A stretch of 64,000 bases of DNA from Pseudomonas sp. 31-12 (GTDB lineage Bacteria > Pseudomonadota > Gammaproteobacteria > Pseudomonadales > Pseudomonadaceae), in NCBI RefSeq assembly GCF_003151075.1, contig NZ_CP029482.1:496001-560000 (forward strand). The letters run 5' to 3'. Position 1 is the first letter of the stretch; each line of letters opens with the position of its first letter. The position numbers and the translations under genes are program-made. The notes beneath the pieces are model-generated. The model worked only from the letters and a program-made list of their open reading frames with translations. It was not told the DNA's origin and did not search any database. This document shows positions 18,783-27,173 of the stretch, in pieces.

Positions 18783-20069
18783 ATGTTGAATAAGCGAATC
18801 AGCCTGATCGCTCTGGGGATGTTGAGCGCTACACAGGCCATGGCTAACGACCAGGCCGAATCCAAGGGATTTGTTGAAGACAGCAGCCTCAAAGTGCTGC
18901 TGCGCAACGCCTACATCAATCGTGATTACAAAGACGGTCGTGCGGACAAAGCCGAATGGGGCCAAGCGGCCATCGGCACGTTCTCGTCCGGCTTCACCCA
19001 AGGCACCGTCGGTGTCGGTGTGGATGCTTTCGGTCTGTACGCATTGCGCCTGGATGGCGGCAAGGGTCGCACCGGCGCACAAGGCATCGACTTCTTTAAA
19101 AAGGGCGACAGCGGCAACGCGGCTGACGACCTGTCGAAGGGCGGCGCAGCGGTCAAATTCCGCCTCTCCAGCACCACGCTGACCTACGGCGACCAGATGC
19201 CGGCCCTGCCGGTGCTGAGCTACGACAACGTGCGTCTGCTGCCAGAAAGCTACACCGGCACCTTGATCACCTCCCGGGAGATAAAAGGCCTGGAGCTGAA
19301 CGCCGGTCGCTTCACCGCCGAATCGCGCAAAAGCGCTGAAGGCCGTGACAGTGGCGGCCTGAAGTCGATCAACGTGTTGGGCGGTAGTTACCAGTTCACC
19401 GAACAATTCAAGGCTGCGCTCTACGCATCCGACGTCGAAGACGTGCTGAAGAAGCAATACGTGAACGCCAACTACGTGTTCCCGATCGACAAGGATCAGT
19501 CCCTGACCCTGGACTTCAACGGCTATCGGACCAAGCTGGACGATTCCTACGTCCGCGAAAGCGGCGCTACCGGCGACGACAACAAAATCTGGAGCCTGGC
19601 AGCGACCTTCGCCACCGGCCCGCACTCGTTCACGCTGGCTCACCAGCGCAGCACCGGCGACAGCAACCTGGGCTACGCCTACGGCGGCTATCAGAAGGAT
19701 CAAGGTCGTGTCGGCGACGGTGGCAACACCATCTACCTGGCGAACTCCTACTGGTCCGACTTCAACGCCGAAGACGAGCGCAGCTGGCAGTTGGGCTACG
19801 GCCTGGACTTCACCGCATTTGGCGTTCCCGGCCTGAGCTACAACTTCGCCTACGTGCGCGGTGACAACATCACCACGTCCACCAGCGAAGGCGGCACCGA
19901 GCGCGAAATCTTCAACCAGTTCAAGTACGTCGTGCAAAGCGGCCCGGCCAAAGACCTGAGCGTGAAACTGCGCAGCTCGATCCTGCGTGTCTCGCAGAAA
20001 TCCAGCGAGTACAACGTCAGCGGTAACGAAGTGCGTGTGTTTGTGGATTACCCGATCAACATCTTCTGA
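18783..20069 (+). CDS. OprD-family outer-membrane porin
   Basis: A 428-residue protein with a typical signal peptide ending about ATQAMAND. The OprD pattern is visible in FVEDSSLKVLLRNAYINRDYKDG, YGDQMPALPVLSYDNVRLLPES and the final FVDYPINIF. Such 18-strand porins pass small nutrients such as basic amino acids or carboxylates. An AAGGA ribosome site lies before the ATG. It is a single gene between two terminators, so the substrate cannot be inferred from neighbours. Confidence 0.9.
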   Translation: MLNKRISLIALGMLSATQAMANDQAESKGFVEDSSLKVLLRNAYINRDYKDGRADKAEWGQAAIGTFSSGFTQGTVGVGVDAFGLYALRLDGGKGRTGAQGIDFFKKGDSGNAADDLSKGGAAVKFRLSSTTLTYGDQMPALPVLSYDNVRLLPESYTGTLITSREIKGLELNAGRFTAESRKSAEGRDSGGLKSINVLGGSYQFTEQFKAALYASDVEDVLKKQYVNANYVFPIDKDQSLTLDFNGYRTKLDDSYVRESGATGDDNKIWSLAATFATGPHSFTLAHQRSTGDSNLGYAYGGYQKDQGRVGDGGNTIYLANSYWSDFNAEDERSWQLGYGLDFTAFGVPGLSYNFAYVRGDNITTSTSEGGTEREIFNQFKYVVQSGPAKDLSVKLRSSILRVSQKSSEYNVSGNEVRVFVDYPINIF

Positions 20070-20097
20070 TGATCGATTGAGTGTTCAACACTCGCTG

Positions 20098-20128
20098 AAA
20101 AACCCCGAATGGCTCGGGGTTTTTTTTG
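20098..20128 (+). terminator. Terminator after the porin gene
   Basis: AAAAACCCCGA / TCGGGGTTTTTTTT hairpin, 28 bases after the porin stop. Confidence 0.9.
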
Positions 20129-20300
20129 CCTGACAACCATCGAAAAACGCATAAAACGGCCATTTTCGATCGTAAAAAGTCGAATTAAAGCCACGTCATC
20201 CTCCGTTTCAAGCAGCGCTTGATATGCCTCAAATTCTTTCTCATGGACGTAAATCCTGTGCTCTCTAGATTAGGCAGCTAAATGCACGGAGATTTTTAAA

Positions 20301-21050
20301 ATGATCGTTTTGAACAAAGAAGTGGGCGAATTTCTACGGCGTGACAAATATGCCAATGTCCGGGGTGCTGACTTCAATCTTTTCGGTCATTTCAACGATT
20401 TCGTCAGATTGACCAGAAGTTGGGAAAACATGGAGCCGGACAGTTACTACGGTCAGGCCGAGGCGGGCATGCGTTATCGCCGCTACAGCGATTTCGAATA
20501 CAACCCGGTCACGCGCGACCTGAAGCAACTGGAACACCGCGCCTATGTTCAGTCCAAGGCTAACAACAGCTACGTGGGCGGGATGGTTCGGCACTTCCAG
20601 GACTTCTCCGATGAGATCATCAGTTCGCCGGTGATGCGCAGCCTGATCGACACCGACTTCGAAGTGTACAAAAACGTGTTGCCACCCGAGTTGCACGACG
20701 AAATCTGGCAATGCCAGATTCATCAGATCCGCATCGAGATCAAGCCGGGCAAACAACTGGAAATCACCCCGGAAGGGATTCACTGCGACGGTTATCCGTT
20801 CAGCGGCGTGCACTTCTGGGGACGCAATAACGTTGAAGGGGCAGAGAGCCGTTTGTACGACACCGAAAACCAGGAACACCTGGCCTCGACGACGTATCAG
20901 GAAATCCTCGACACCACCTACTTTCTCGATCGCGACATGCGTCACTACGTGACACCGGCACGCAATACCCATTCTCACGACATGGCGTACCGGCAGATTC
21001 TGGCGATCTCTTTCTCGCGGCCCGGGACCGCTTTTGACATTGTTCGCTGA
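20301..21050 (+). CDS. 2-oxoglutarate/Fe(II) dioxygenase (free amino acid hydroxylase type)
   Basis: A 249-residue protein resembling the 2OG-Fe dioxygenase family (PF10014) that includes Bacillus L-isoleucine dioxygenase (about 240 residues). The iron site is His161-x-Asp163 in IHCDGYPFSGVHFWGR with a distal His in THSHD (224 or 226), and Arg231 in YRQILAISF suits 2-oxoglutarate binding. Enzymes of this family hydroxylate free aliphatic amino acids such as Ile, Leu, Met and Thr. It has a GGAG ribosome site and is first of a four-gene set with a GNAT enzyme and the AzlCD amino acid exporter. Substrate is inferred from family and context. Confidence 0.82.
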   Translation: MIVLNKEVGEFLRRDKYANVRGADFNLFGHFNDFVRLTRSWENMEPDSYYGQAEAGMRYRRYSDFEYNPVTRDLKQLEHRAYVQSKANNSYVGGMVRHFQDFSDEIISSPVMRSLIDTDFEVYKNVLPPELHDEIWQCQIHQIRIEIKPGKQLEITPEGIHCDGYPFSGVHFWGRNNVEGAESRLYDTENQEHLASTTYQEILDTTYFLDRDMRHYVTPARNTHSHDMAYRQILAISFSRPGTAFDIVR

Positions 21051-21510
21051 ACAGTACAACGCCGTAAGCAGCCTCGCCGAGTGCCCCGCACCGGTGATGC
21101 TGCGGCGTACGACAGCCAAGGATGCACAGCGCCTGGAACGCTTCTTTCGACAATTCGAAGAGGTGTCTTTCTGTGAATGGCAGGACGCCAAATGCCTGCG
21201 CGGTGTGCTGGTGCAGAAAACCACCACCGCGTTTATCGCACTGGATGTCAGCGGCGAAATCGTCGGCGCAGTGTTGGGCGGAATGCTCGGTAGTCGCGGC
21301 ACGATCAACCACCTCGCCGTGAGCCCGGATTACCGCAGCCAGGGCGTCGGTCAACGCCTGGTTGAAGCGGCATCCTCGGACATGAAACGCGTGGGTGTGC
21401 TGCGCATGTTCCTGTTTGTCGACGATGCTAACCTTGCCGGCCAGCGCTTCTGGAGTGCCCAGGGTTTTTGCGAACCGCGCGGTGAAAGAACATTTGAGAG
21501 GGACCTATGA
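21034..21510 (+). CDS. GNAT N-acetyltransferase
   Basis: A 158-residue acetyltransferase with the acetyl-CoA motif HLAVSPDYRSQGVGQRLVEA (RSQGVG pyrophosphate loop) and a C-terminal FWSAQGF typical of GNATs. It starts with a TTG overlapping the end of the dioxygenase gene by 17 bases; a shorter form from ATG 21097 (MLRRTTAKDA) would still hold the whole domain. Its stop overlaps azlC by four bases. Acetylation of the hydroxylated amino acid or of a toxic analogue is plausible but unproven. Confidence 0.8.
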   Translation: MTLFAEQYNAVSSLAECPAPVMLRRTTAKDAQRLERFFRQFEEVSFCEWQDAKCLRGVLVQKTTTAFIALDVSGEIVGAVLGGMLGSRGTINHLAVSPDYRSQGVGQRLVEAASSDMKRVGVLRMFLFVDDANLAGQRFWSAQGFCEPRGERTFERDL

Positions 21511-22223
21511 ATGAGACGTCCAGCAGCCAGCCGCTGATGGTCGAGCCGCATGCTTCGCGCACCTTCGCCGAAGCCAGCCCAGTGGTTGCGGGTTACTTCA
21601 CGGTGTCGTTTGTGTTCGGTTTGATGGCGGTGAATGCCGGGTTGCCCGTGTGGCTGCCGGTCGCCATGTGCCTGTTCGTGTATGCCGGCGCTTCGCAGTT
21701 TGCCGCCCTGGCGCTGATTTCCAGCGGTGCTTCGCTCACCACTATCATCCTCACCACGTTTCTGATCAACGCGCGGCACATGCTGATGTCGGTCTATATG
21801 GCCAAGGCGTTGCAAGCCATGGGGCTCAGTCGAATGGAGCGCTGGTGTTACGCGGGCGGGCTGACCGATGAGTCGTTTGCTTTTCACAGCGTCAAACTGG
21901 GCAAGGGCTCACCCGTCAACGTGCGTTACCTGATCGGTTTCAACCTGTTTTGCCACACTTCGTGGGTGCTCGGCGGTTTGCTGGGGGCGATTTGCGCGCA
22001 GTACGCGGCGCACTTGATCCAGTATCAGCTTGACTACGCGCTGACCGCGATGATGCTCTACGTGCTGGTGTCGCTGTGCAACACGCGTAACAAACTCATC
22101 GCCGCACTGGCCGCTGTCGCCTGCATGGGCGTACTGAGCCTGGTCGGCAGCTCGCCCTTCAACGTATTCATCGCCACATTCGTGGGCTGCGGGGTGGGCG
22201 TATGCCTGACCAAACGTTCCTGA
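21507..22223 (+). CDS. azlC: Branched-chain amino acid exporter subunit AzlC
   Basis: A 238-residue inner-membrane protein of the AzlC/LIV-E family with ASPVVAGYFTVSFVFGLMA near the start, FVYAGASQFAAL and INARHMLMSVYMA. It pairs with AzlD to export branched-chain amino acids or analogues. It starts with an ATGA overlap to the GNAT gene and ends 22 bases inside azlD, so all four genes of the group are translationally linked. Confidence 0.9.
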   Translation: MNETSSSQPLMVEPHASRTFAEASPVVAGYFTVSFVFGLMAVNAGLPVWLPVAMCLFVYAGASQFAALALISSGASLTTIILTTFLINARHMLMSVYMAKALQAMGLSRMERWCYAGGLTDESFAFHSVKLGKGSPVNVRYLIGFNLFCHTSWVLGGLLGAICAQYAAHLIQYQLDYALTAMMLYVLVSLCNTRNKLIAALAAVACMGVLSLVGSSPFNVFIATFVGCGVGVCLTKRS

Positions 22224-22519
22224 TTCTGGTGGTCGCGCTGATGATGGCCGTGACCTTCTTGCCGCGCGCGTTACCGCTGCAAGTGAACACCGACCATTGG
22301 CCGCCCTTCGTCGCCCGGGCGCTGGAATACCTGCCGGTGGCGATCGTCGCTGCAATCAGCCTCACGCCGTTGTTGATCAAGGATCAGCACGTGCAGCTCG
22401 ATCGCCCGGAATTTTATGCCGCGATTCCGACGTTGTTATGTGCGTATTTCAGCAAAAACCTCTTTCTCTCCGTTGCGGTGGGAACGGCTGCGTACATTGC
22501 GCTCGGCTCGTTCATGTAG
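22202..22519 (+). CDS. azlD: Branched-chain amino acid exporter subunit AzlD
   Basis: A 105-residue, mostly hydrophobic small partner of AzlC with the family's MMAVTFLPRALPL start region and EYLPVAIVAAISLTPLL. Its last 84 bases overlap the 3' end of the convergent LysR gene, which is unusual. Probably three to four membrane helices. Confidence 0.88.
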   Translation: MPDQTFLILVVALMMAVTFLPRALPLQVNTDHWPPFVARALEYLPVAIVAAISLTPLLIKDQHVQLDRPEFYAAIPTLLCAYFSKNLFLSVAVGTAAYIALGSFM

Positions 22520-23362
22520 CGGGAGGTCGACCACATCGTGCAAGGCCTGCCCCGACAACTCCGGATTATTGATCGCCAGCCGCACTTCGAGGGCATCCTC
22601 GAAACCGGGGAAAATCGTCAGGCCATTACGCTGGGCGGCATCCCGCGAGACCATGCCGAGGCCGTCCATTTGCGTGATCAACGACAACGTCAGGGTTTCG
22701 CTGCACGAATAGACCATCCGCTTGCCCGACTCGTAATTGCCCAGGCCTGCGTCGAGAAAGCGCAGGAAGCTGTGGGAATACGGACAATCGTCCGCCGGGC
22801 GCACCTGAAATTTGTTGCCGAGCAACACCAGCGGATCATGTTCCTGACCGCAATGCGCACCGACCACCTGCACCTGGACCTCGGGCAGGATGATGCTGGG
22901 CAGCCCTGGCTTCTGCGGACCGATCAGCACCGCCAGGTCGAAGTCCTCGTTCTTCAGCTTGCTGAGGTTTTCCATCGACTCGGCGTAGCTGAATTCCAGC
23001 TGATAGTCGGGAAACACCTCGATCAGGCGTCCGATCATTCGCCGATTGAAGTCAGCCGACAGCGTCGTGTTCAGCGCCACCTTGAGCGTGCGCTGCCCCG
23101 GCACCTTCAGCGCGGCGACTTTTTCTTCCAGTTGCCGCGTGGCAACCAACACCTTGTCCATGTAAGGCGTGAGTTCCGTGCCCTGCGGAGTCAGGGTCAA
23201 CCCCTTGTTGGAGCGACGAAACAACCGAAAACCAAACTGCTCTTCAACCTTGTTCAACTGCGCGGCCAACGCCTGCACGGTTAAACAGGAATGCTCTGCC
23301 GCCGCCGACAAAGAGCCGGTCTGCACAATGCGCATCAGGTTGCGTAAGGTTCTGCTATCCAT
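22436..23362 (-). CDS. LysR-family transcriptional regulator
   Basis: A 308-residue LysR protein. The winged helix-turn-helix is at residues 1-60 (MRIVQTGSLSAAAEHSCLTVQALAAQLNKVEE with gaps) and the effector domain follows from about 90. Only the last ~28 codons overlap azlD on the other strand. The regulator is convergent with the dioxygenase-GNAT-azlCD group, and I infer that it controls that group, perhaps with the exported amino acid as ligand, though an unlinked target is possible. Confidence 0.88.
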   Translation of the reverse strand: MDSRTLRNLMRIVQTGSLSAAAEHSCLTVQALAAQLNKVEEQFGFRLFRRSNKGLTLTPQGTELTPYMDKVLVATRQLEEKVAALKVPGQRTLKVALNTTLSADFNRRMIGRLIEVFPDYQLEFSYAESMENLSKLKNEDFDLAVLIGPQKPGLPSIILPEVQVQVVGAHCGQEHDPLVLLGNKFQVRPADDCPYSHSFLRFLDAGLGNYESGKRMVYSCSETLTLSLITQMDGLGMVSRDAAQRNGLTIFPGFEDALEVRLAINNPELSGQALHDVVDLPLHERAERNVRSRSHRNGEKEVFAEIRT

Positions 23363-23433
23363 TGGGTAATGCCCTCTAAAGTGGGCTGGCTATTGTTGAG
23401 TACCTGGCCGCCGGTTGGGCGATACGTGCTGGC

Positions 23434-23590
23434 TATAATCCTGCACATGAACACGCTTGTCCCGAGTTTAGTAGCGAAATGATGCTGCGTCCGATGGCTG
23501 GAGGCTTACATAGAGTCGAGGTTTTTGGGGAGGGGTGGGTGATCGGGGTCAAAAAAATGCTCGGACCGGGAGGTTTGGGCATTTTTTTGG
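23434..23590 (+). ncRNA. Candidate small RNA between LysR and the toxin gene
   Basis: In a 387-base gap without a convincing gene, TATAAT at 23434-23439 can act as a -10, and a hairpin AAAAAAATGC (23551-23560) / GCATTTTTTT (23579-23588) ends with a T run, as a terminator should. A transcript of about 145 bases would fit. The -35 is poor, so this is only a candidate. A 63-codon frame at 23479-23670 is probably not a gene. Confidence 0.3.
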
Positions 23591-23749
23591 GTGTGTGTCA
23601 CGGCACACGACGGGAAAGGATCAGCTCGTTTTTCGCTCGGAAGGAACCGTTAGTCTCTTTTACAAAGTAAGGCGGGATCATCTGTTGTGTGAAATGAGGT
23701 GAGTATCTAGACTTCTCGGTGTACGCCAATGACGTATAGCAGGGACTGC

Positions 23750-24064
23750 ATGATCTTCATCGAGACGTTAATTTTTACTGCTGACCTACCCAGCCATCTT
23801 GGTGACCAAGAGTACAGTGAGTTTCAGCAATATTTGGCCGAACATCCTGAAGCTGGAGCTTTGATTGAAGGAACCGGTGGGCTGAGAAAAATCCGCTGGG
23901 CAGCGCATGGCAAAGGTAAGAGTGCCGGTGTGCGAGTCATCTACTATCACGTAACCTCGGCTTTTCAGATACGTTTGCTACTGATTTACCGAAAAGGCAT
24001 TCAAGACTCCCTTTCGGGTAAAGAAAAAGCAGTTCTTTGTGCCATCAATAAAGGATGGAAATAA
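23750..24064 (+). CDS. RelE/HigB-type toxin of a type II toxin-antitoxin pair
   Basis: A 104-residue protein with the RelE/ParE order: YSEFQQYLAEHPEAGALIEGTGGLRKIRW, then a Gly/Lys loop, RVIYYHV and LLLIYRKG. These toxins cleave mRNA on the ribosome. The downstream gene overlaps its stop by one base (TAATG) and codes for a helix-turn-helix antitoxin, the toxin-first order typical of HigBA/NadS-type pairs. ATG 23750 is preferred to 23729 because the family starts at MIFIET. Confidence 0.87.
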   Translation: MIFIETLIFTADLPSHLGDQEYSEFQQYLAEHPEAGALIEGTGGLRKIRWAAHGKGKSAGVRVIYYHVTSAFQIRLLLIYRKGIQDSLSGKEKAVLCAINKGWK

Positions 24065-24354
24065 TGGAAAAAAATCTCTTCGATCGTCTCGTTGAAAGCA
24101 TGACGCAGATGGATGAGATCGACCGTGGTGAGCGGCAGCCATCGCGTGAATTCCATGTCGATGCAGTTCAGGTCAAAAAAATTCGCCTCGCCACGGGACT
24201 GTCCCAGGCCGCTTTTGCAAAGAGAATTGATGTAGCCGTGGGAACGCTTCGGAATTGGGAGCAGGGGCGGCGTGATCCGGAAGGACCTGCCCGTGCTTTG
24301 TTACGAGCGATTTATAACGATCCTGAGCACGTTTTAGCAGCGCTCAATCACTAA
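24064..24354 (+). CDS. XRE-type antitoxin partner
   Basis: A 96-residue protein whose C-terminal half is a Cro/C1-type helix-turn-helix: VKKIRLATGLSQAAFAKRI then VAVGTLRNWEQGRRDPEGPA. The N-terminal 40 residues would bind the toxin. AAGGATGG before ATG 24064 is the ribosome site; ATG 24055 is a weaker option. It should neutralise the toxin and repress the shared promoter upstream of 23750. Confidence 0.88.
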   Translation: MEKNLFDRLVESMTQMDEIDRGERQPSREFHVDAVQVKKIRLATGLSQAAFAKRIDVAVGTLRNWEQGRRDPEGPARALLRAIYNDPEHVLAALNH

Positions 24355-24448
24355 GGGCTCGATTTGAGGTGGTTTTGAACGCTGTTAAATGCCCGTGCTG
24401 CGCGGTGCGGGCACTCATGTTTTGCTGATGGTCGGGATTGATCAGCCC

Positions 24449-24480
24449 AAAAAACGCAGCCTGATCAGGCTGCGTTTTGT
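24449..24480 (+). terminator. Perfect-hairpin terminator after the toxin-antitoxin pair
   Basis: AAAACGCAGCCTGA / TCAGGCTGCGTTTT (24451-24464 and 24465-24478) is a perfect 28-base palindrome with T-rich end. A second GC hairpin (GCCCG...CGGGC) lies at about 24390-24411. Confidence 0.85.
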
Positions 24481-24729
24481 ATTTCGGATGCTTGATATTT
24501 TGATTCTTCAAACAAAAGGAAAAGAGACCTCACCTGAGCGCTGATATTCAGGTCATCAACGTGGTTCCTGAAGCCGACTATCGCCACTTGAAGGCGATCG
24601 GTTGCGCGCTCTTGGGGCGGAGTTTCTGTCCCATAGAGCTCATGTCAATCGGACAGAGAGCCGTACGCCGGCGTCAATCGGGTCCGAAAAAAGCCTACCC
24701 AGCGACATCCGCTCTTCACAAAGCCCCTC
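24481..24729. other. Gene-free stretch between the terminator and the acid-sugar operator
   Basis: About 250 bases with no convincing gene. A frame starting near 24540 reads ADIQVINVVPEADYRHLKAIG and on to about 24755 but has no good ribosome site and no family that I recognise; it may be a decayed gene end. Confidence 0.4.
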
Positions 24730-24730
24730 C

Positions 24731-24755
24731 ACAAATGATCAAAACGATCATTTGA
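24731..24755 (+). promoter_or_regulatory. Candidate operator upstream of the acid-sugar operon
   Basis: AAATGATC-AAAAC-GATCATTT is a perfect inverted repeat with 8-base arms in the gap before the kdgT-like gene. A second, imperfect inverted repeat, GACTCAATC-ACAAAAT-GATTGATTC, lies at about 24804-24828. Both are suited to a dimeric repressor such as the DeoR protein encoded at the end of the operon. Confidence 0.5.
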
Positions 24756-24882
24756 ATGATTGGTTTGCGCAAGTCATAACGAAAGCCTAAGATTATTTTG
24801 ACTGACTCAATCACAAAATGATTGATTCGATCAGTTTCGAGGTGAAGTACGTCTTACCAAACAATTATAAAAGGAGACCCTC

Positions 24883-25896
24883 GTGGCCCAAATTCCTATC
24901 AAGCGCACCATTGAACGCATCCCTGGCGGCATGATGATTGTCCCGCTGCTGATCGGTTCGCTGGTGGCTACATTCCTACCTGACACACCGAAGTTTTTCG
25001 GCTCTTTCACCAATGCACTGTTCACCGGGGCGTTACCCATCCTCGCGGTGTTCTACGTCTGCATGGGCGCGAGTATCAACATCAAGGCCACGCCTTATCT
25101 GCTGAAGAAGGGCGGCACGCTGCTCATCACCAAGGTCGGCATCGCCGTGCTGATCGGCATTGTGCTGGGGCATTTCCTGGGTGAGCAGCCGATTTCGTCT
25201 GGCCTCTTTGCCGGTATATCGACGCTTGCAGTGGTCGCTGCGATGAACGACACCAATGGCGGCTTGTACATGGCGTTGATGGGTCAATACGGTCGCTCCG
25301 AAGACGTCGGCGCCTACTCGGTAATGTCCCTGGAGTCTGGACCGTTTCTGACAATGGTCACCCTGGGAATCGCCGGCCTGTCGGCATTCCCGTGGCCGAC
25401 GCTGGTGGGCAGCATCCTGCCCCTGGCTCTCGGCATGCTGTTGGGTAACCTCGACCGTGACATGCGCGACTTTCTGGCCAAGGCCGTTCCAGTGATGATC
25501 CCGTTCTTCGCCCTGGCACTCGGCGCCAGCCTGGACTTGCATAACGTCTGGCAGGCCGGCTTGTTGGGTCTCGGCATGGGCGTTGCGGTGGTTGTGCTGA
25601 CCGGCATTCCGCTGTTCTTCGCCGATCGTTTGACCGGTGGCACGGGCGTCGCGGGTGTTGCCGCAGCCACCACTGCCGGGAATGCCGCCGCCGTTCCGGC
25701 GCTGATTGCAGCGGCCAATCCGGTGTACGCCGAAGCGGCCAAGAGCGCGACGATTCTGGTAGCCGCCTGCGTCGTGGTCACTGCAATCCTCGCACCGCTG
25801 CTCACCGCCGCCGTCGCCAAACGCGTGCAGCAGCGCAACCCGGTCGTCATACCCGAGCCGGAGATCGCGCCGCAAAAGCAGGAGGCGTTGCGATGA
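24883..25896 (+). CDS. KdgT-family sugar-acid permease
   Basis: A 337-residue membrane protein of the 2-keto-3-deoxygluconate permease family, with the family start [21 protein letters not shown] and [17 protein letters not shown]. About ten helices are predicted by eye. The start is GTG after AAAGGAG. It overlaps the kinase gene by four bases. Given the kinase and PdxA2 downstream, it likely imports threonate, erythronate or a similar four-carbon acid rather than 2-keto-3-deoxygluconate. Confidence 0.87.
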   Translation: MAQIPIKRTIERIPGGMMIVPLLIGSLVATFLPDTPKFFGSFTNALFTGALPILAVFYVCMGASINIKATPYLLKKGGTLLITKVGIAVLIGIVLGHFLGEQPISSGLFAGISTLAVVAAMNDTNGGLYMALMGQYGRSEDVGAYSVMSLESGPFLTMVTLGIAGLSAFPWPTLVGSILPLALGMLLGNLDRDMRDFLAKAVPVMIPFFALALGASLDLHNVWQAGLLGLGMGVAVVVLTGIPLFFADRLTGGTGVAGVAAATTAGNAAAVPALIAAANPVYAEAAKSATILVAACVVVTAILAPLLTAAVAKRVQQRNPVVIPEPEIAPQKQEALR

Positions 25897-27173
25897 GGAT
25901 TCTGATCATCGCTGACGATCTGTCCGGCGCGGCGGATTGCGCCATCGGCTTCGCGAGCGTGGGGATGCAAACCGTCGTCACGCTCGACCCTCTGAATGAC
26001 AAGGCCGACGCTCAGGTGATTGCCGCCGATACGGACACTCGGCGTCTCTCCCCGGCGCGGGCCGCCGAGCGCACCGTCGCCGCGTTCAAGGCGCTGCATC
26101 AACCCGGGCAGCGGTTGTACAAAAAAATCGATTCGACGCTGCGCGGTAACTGGGCGGCCGAAGTTGCCGCCCTGCAACCGTTGGCCGGCCTGGCCATCGT
26201 CGCCCCGGCGTTCCCCGCCACCGGGCGTACGCTGCGCGGCGGTCGGGTGTTCGTGAACGGCCAGCCGCTGGAAACCACCGATACCTGGAAGCTGGAAAAC
26301 GCTGACCGTCCGGCCGATGTCGAAGCGATGCTCGTTGCCGCCGGCCTGAGCACCGCGAAACTCGATCTAGACACCCTGCGCGGCAACGAAAAAGCGCTTG
26401 AGCGGCACATTGCTGAAATTGCCGGCAATGGCACCCAGGCATTGATCGTCGATGCGCAAACTGAAGACGATCTGCTGACCCTCGCTCGGTTGACCGCATC
26501 GATGGAGCAGCCGCTGTTCTGGATCGGTTCGGGTGGCCTTGCACGGGAAATTGCCAGCCTTCCTGATTTCTCTGAGGTACGTTTCACGGCCAGCGAACCG
26601 ACAGCGCAGGAAAAAAGCCAGGCGCCGATTCTGATCCTCGTCGGCAGCCTATCCGGCGTTTGCGAGCGGCAGTGCGCTTTGCTCAAAGAACGAGGCGGCG
26701 TCAGCGAATTGGTTGTCCCGCCAGAAGTCCTTCGCCAAGGCACAACCCATGACGACTGGGCGCTCTGGCAATCGCGCATCGGCGAACAATTGGACGGCTG
26801 GAGTGACCTGCTGCTGCGCATCGGCCGCGATGAAGCGTTCGATCCCCAGGAGGGCGCGCAACTCTCAACCATGCTGGCCGTATTGGTCGAACCGCACTTC
26901 GCCAAGGTCGGCGGCCTGATCGCCACGGGCGGCGAGACGGCGCGGGCCATCTTGACCACCGTCGGCATCGACAGCCTGCAACTGCTGACCGAAATCGAAG
27001 CCGGCGTCGCCTTCGCCCGCCCGACCGTTTCCCGCCAGGGCCATCGTCCCGGCATCGTCACCAAGGCCGGCGCGTTCGGCACCGACAACGCCTTGTATGC
27101 GGCATGGCAGCACTTGAGCGCTAGCGCTGATCGCTCCCCGCCCCAACGCACACGAATCCAAGGACTCGAATGA
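25893..27173 (+). CDS. dtnK: Four-carbon acid sugar kinase (DUF1537 family)
   Basis: A 426-residue kinase of the DUF1537 family (OtnK/DtnK). The N-terminal substrate domain has [19 protein letters not shown] and [12 protein letters not shown]; the C-terminal nucleotide-binding domain has [14 protein letters not shown] and [15 protein letters not shown]. The family phosphorylates D-threonate, L-threonate or D-erythronate at O4. The pairing with PdxA2 rather than with an aldolase favours D-threonate, hence the symbol, which is an inference. ATGA overlaps link it to both neighbours. Confidence 0.85.
   Translation: MRILIIADDLSGAADCAIGFASVGMQTVVTLDPLNDKADAQVIAADTDTRRLSPARAAERTVAAFKALHQPGQRLYKKIDSTLRGNWAAEVAALQPLAGLAIVAPAFPATGRTLRGGRVFVNGQPLETTDTWKLENADRPADVEAMLVAAGLSTAKLDLDTLRGNEKALERHIAEIAGNGTQALIVDAQTEDDLLTLARLTASMEQPLFWIGSGGLAREIASLPDFSEVRFTASEPTAQEKSQAPILILVGSLSGVCERQCALLKERGGVSELVVPPEVLRQGTTHDDWALWQSRIGEQLDGWSDLLLRIGRDEAFDPQEGAQLSTMLAVLVEPHFAKVGGLIATGGETARAILTTVGIDSLQLLTEIEAGVAFARPTVSRQGHRPGIVTKAGAFGTDNALYAAWQHLSASADRSPPQRTRIQGLE

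Noticed and set aside
23479..23670. A 63-codon plus-strand frame
   Set aside because: No ribosome site, odd Gly-rich composition, and it crosses the terminator-like hairpin at 23551-23588.
24540..24755. A 64-codon gene before the kdgT-like gene
   Set aside because: No ribosome site, no family, and its end overlaps the operator palindrome; kept only as a possible decayed gene.
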